Shown: in pieces, positions 62,075 through 64,000 of the stretch | How positions within the stretch are numbered: the first letter of the stretch is position 1 | Layout of the letters: every line of letters starts with the position of its first letter | Source: Flavobacteriia bacterium | Lineage (GTDB): Bacteria > Bacteroidota > Bacteroidia > Flavobacteriales > Weeksellaceae | Direction: 5' to 3' | Length of the DNA: 64,000 bases | Assembly: GCA_015999765.1 (NCBI GenBank) | Contig: JAECQR010000001.1 | Coordinates: 620,001-684,000, forward strand | Position numbers and translations under genes: made by a program | The notes under the pieces: model-generated | Told to the model about the DNA's origin: nothing | The model's database searches: none | What the model saw: only the letters and a program-made list of their open reading frames with translations

Positions 62075-64000
62075 ATGAATTTAATACGTTTTGCGCTCAG
62101 AAAGCCCATTGCCGTCATGGTCGTTTTCCTGTCGGTCATTGTGCTTTCCCTTACAGCTATAAAAAAAATAAAAGTAGATATTTTCCCGGAGGTAGAGTTG
62201 CCGTCAATGTATATTGCGATGCCTTACGGAGGGCTTTCACCTCAATATATGGATGGTTTTATGTCCAATGAATTTCAAAAAGTTTTACTCTTTGTGAATG
62301 GTGTCAAGAATATTGATTTCAAAAGTGTTCAGGGACTGACCTTAATGAAACTGACCTTTTATCCAGGCACCGATATGGCTCAGGCTGCAGGTGAGGTTTC
62401 TACACAGGTTTCACGGGCAATGGGATTTTTACCACCCGGTGCAGTACCGCCCATGGTTGTGCGGTTTGACGGTAATTCACTTCCGGTCGGTCAACTTGTC
62501 TTTGAAAGTGACAATCACTCTGTAACAGAGCTTCAGACAATGGTCCTAACCAAAATCCGGCCGATGTTTGTTGAGATTCCCGGTATTACGGCTCCGGCAC
62601 CTTTTGGGGGTAACATCCGTTCGATCGTTGTAAATATTGACCCGGCTGCAATGCAGAGTAACGGACTGAGTCCGGAAGAAATTACTTTGGCGATCACAAA
62701 AAGCAGCCATCCTTCGCCAGCAGGAAATATCAGAATGGGCGAAACGAATTATATGGCACCAATCAATTCCATAGCCAAAGATCCTGCGGAGTTTCTTAAA
62801 ATCCCGATAAAGACCCAAGACGGTAGAACTCTTTACGTGGGTGATGTAGCCAATGTTCAGGATGGAGCTGACCAGACATCTGGATATGCATTGGTCAATG
62901 GGAAACGCTCTGTGTATCTCCCGGTGATCAAAAAATCAGATGCTTCAACACTGACAGCAGTTGAAAATCTAAAAAAAGCAATGCCAAAACTGAGAGATCA
63001 GCTTCCGGATGATGTGAAGGTGAGTTATGAATTTGACCAGTCAAAATATATTGAACGTTCCCTTTCAAATCTAATTCATGAAGGACTTTTGGGTGCACTC
63101 TTTACAGGACTGGTCATTATTCTTTTCCTTGGTGACCTTCGAGGTGCACTGATCGTGGTCTTTACAATTCCCATAGCAATATTAACAGCCGTCTGTGTGC
63201 TCTATTTTGCAGGGTATACTATTAATATAATGACCTTGAGTGGATTAGCCCTGTCCATCGGAATTTTGGTAGATGAAGCTACGGTCACGATCGAGAATAT
63301 CCACCAGCATATGGAAATGAGGAAAACCAAACCCAAAGCCATTCTTGATGCAGTACTTGAAATTTCCATTCCTAAGGTGCTGATATTATTATGTATTTTG
63401 GCCGTTCTTACGCCTGCCTTCATTATGACGGGCATTCCAAAAGATATGTTTCTTCCGCTTTCTTTTGCAGTTGCATTCGCAATGATAGCTTCCTTTCTGG
63501 CATCCCAGACCTTCGTTCCGATCCTTGCTAACTGGATGATGAAGAATAAGCATATTGAGAAGCATTATGTTAAAAACAGGAGTTTTTTCTATCGATTCAG
63601 AACGGGCTACAGTCACAAAATGAGAAAATGGTCGGGAAGGACTTTGGTATTGTTTTCGGCCTATATCATTTTCTCGGGCCTTTTAATATTTTTAATGATG
63701 CGCTCATTGGGAACCGATATTATGCCTCTTTCCAACAGCGGTGATTTTCAGATGAGAATTGATGCGCCACAGGGAAGCCGTCTAGAGAAAACTGAAAAGC
63801 TGGTGAAGGATATTCTCAAAGATATTGAAGGTATTTTGCCGGAAAATGCGGTCAGCATCAGTTCGGCCTATGTCGGTTTACATCCGGCAGCAACGCCGAT
63901 CAATCCCATATTTCTTTTCACCAACGGAACACACCAGTCTGTTTTGCAGGTTTCTGTAAATAAGGAGATCTTTTCAGGGTCTATGGAAGATCTGAAAGAA
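62075..64000 (+). CDS. RND efflux transporter permease (3' end beyond window)
   Basis: The frame is open from the ATG at 62075 to the end of the window (642 codons). The start 'MNLIRFALRKPIAVMVVF', 'VDIFPEVELPSMYIAMPYGG' and the transmembrane motif 'LSGLALSIGILVDEATVTIENI' are typical of AcrB/CusA-type inner-membrane pumps. The conserved acidic pair in that helix is Asp-Glu. It is co-transcribed with the TolC gene. Whether it exports drugs or metals cannot be decided. Confidence 0.93.
   Translation, partial: MNLIRFALRKPIAVMVVFLSVIVLSLTAIKKIKVDIFPEVELPSMYIAMPYGGLSPQYMDGFMSNEFQKVLLFVNGVKNIDFKSVQGLTLMKLTFYPGTDMAQAAGEVSTQVSRAMGFLPPGAVPPMVVRFDGNSLPVGQLVFESDNHSVTELQTMVLTKIRPMFVEIPGITAPAPFGGNIRSIVVNIDPAAMQSNGLSPEEITLAITKSSHPSPAGNIRMGETNYMAPINSIAKDPAEFLKIPIKTQDGRTLYVGDVANVQDGADQTSGYALVNGKRSVYLPVIKKSDASTLTAVENLKKAMPKLRDQLPDDVKVSYEFDQSKYIERSLSNLIHEGLLGALFTGLVIILFLGDLRGALIVVFTIPIAILTAVCVLYFAGYTINIMTLSGLALSIGILVDEATVTIENIHQHMEMRKTKPKAILDAVLEISIPKVLILLCILAVLTPAFIMTGIPKDMFLPLSFAVAFAMIASFLASQTFVPILANWMMKNKHIEKHYVKNRSFFYRFRTGYSHKMRKWSGRTLVLFSAYIIFSGLLIFLMMRSLGTDIMPLSNSGDFQMRIDAPQGSRLEKTEKLVKDILKDIEGILPENAVSISSAYVGLHPAATPINPIFLFTNGTHQSVLQVSVNKEIFSGSMEDLKE

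Overview
This window is from a Bacteroidota chromosome, most likely a Weeksellaceae flavobacterium close to Chryseobacterium, Kaistella or Epilithonimonas. The evidence is the SusC/SusD pairs, promoters of the TAnnTTTG type with an upstream TTTG, a bacillithiol gene (bshC), a GYDIA-type GHMP kinase, a Porin_10-type porin, and AT-rich spacers. No tRNA or rRNA gene was seen.

Layout. 1-10,200: the end of one SusD gene and two complete SusC-SusD outer-membrane uptake pairs, each with its own promoter and terminator. 10,300-21,240: core genes (porin, bshC, LysM protein, fabD, GHMP kinase, pckA, ribA). 21,500-33,100: a large minus-strand potassium-uptake cluster. It holds an NtrC-type regulator, three paralogous small proteins, small membrane peptides, KdpF, KdpA, KdpB, KdpC, a porin, a KdpD sensor domain and a separate histidine kinase. 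33,300-44,600: a genomic island bounded by two ~190-bp fragments of the tmRNA 3' half. It carries a nuclease-dead Cas12f-like protein with an ECF sigma factor and tandem guide-RNA units, then a membrane-protein/STAND-type NTPase pair and an IetA/IetS (AAA ATPase/subtilisin) defence pair. 44,700-48,060: gene cassettes (Vat-type acetyltransferase, two GNATs, SRPBCC, VOC) separated by attC-like inverted repeats and flanked by a ~46-bp direct repeat. 48,060-56,330: a HipB-like orphan, a short tmRNA-end att site and an integrative mobilizable element (tyrosine integrase, HTH, helicase/primase, toprim protein, MobC, relaxase), ending near a broken DUF2326 gene. 56,500-64,000: a sulfur-transfer/redox operon (persulfide-dioxygenase-like and rhodanese proteins, thioredoxins), then a TolC/RND efflux operon that runs off the window.

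The most exciting system is at 33,541-36,160. A Cas12f/TnpB-like protein has lost its RuvC residues (D to N, E to K, and the third acidic residue and zinc finger are missing). It sits 1 bp downstream of an ECF sigma-factor gene. It is followed by three tandem ~167-bp units, each encoding a three-hairpin RNA scaffold ending in ACAAC and then a short variable guide. A fourth, partial unit lies 12 kb away at 21,345-21,432. The first guide matches 11-12 nt upstream of the sigma gene itself. This fits RNA-guided, sigma-factor-dependent transcription activation, which I recall being reported for dCas12f/sigma-E pairs in Bacteroidota and which has been linked to susCD-type targets. The guide-unit duplication, the dispersed unit, the possible self-target and the tmRNA-island context may be new. 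All calls come from reading the sequence; no database search was possible.
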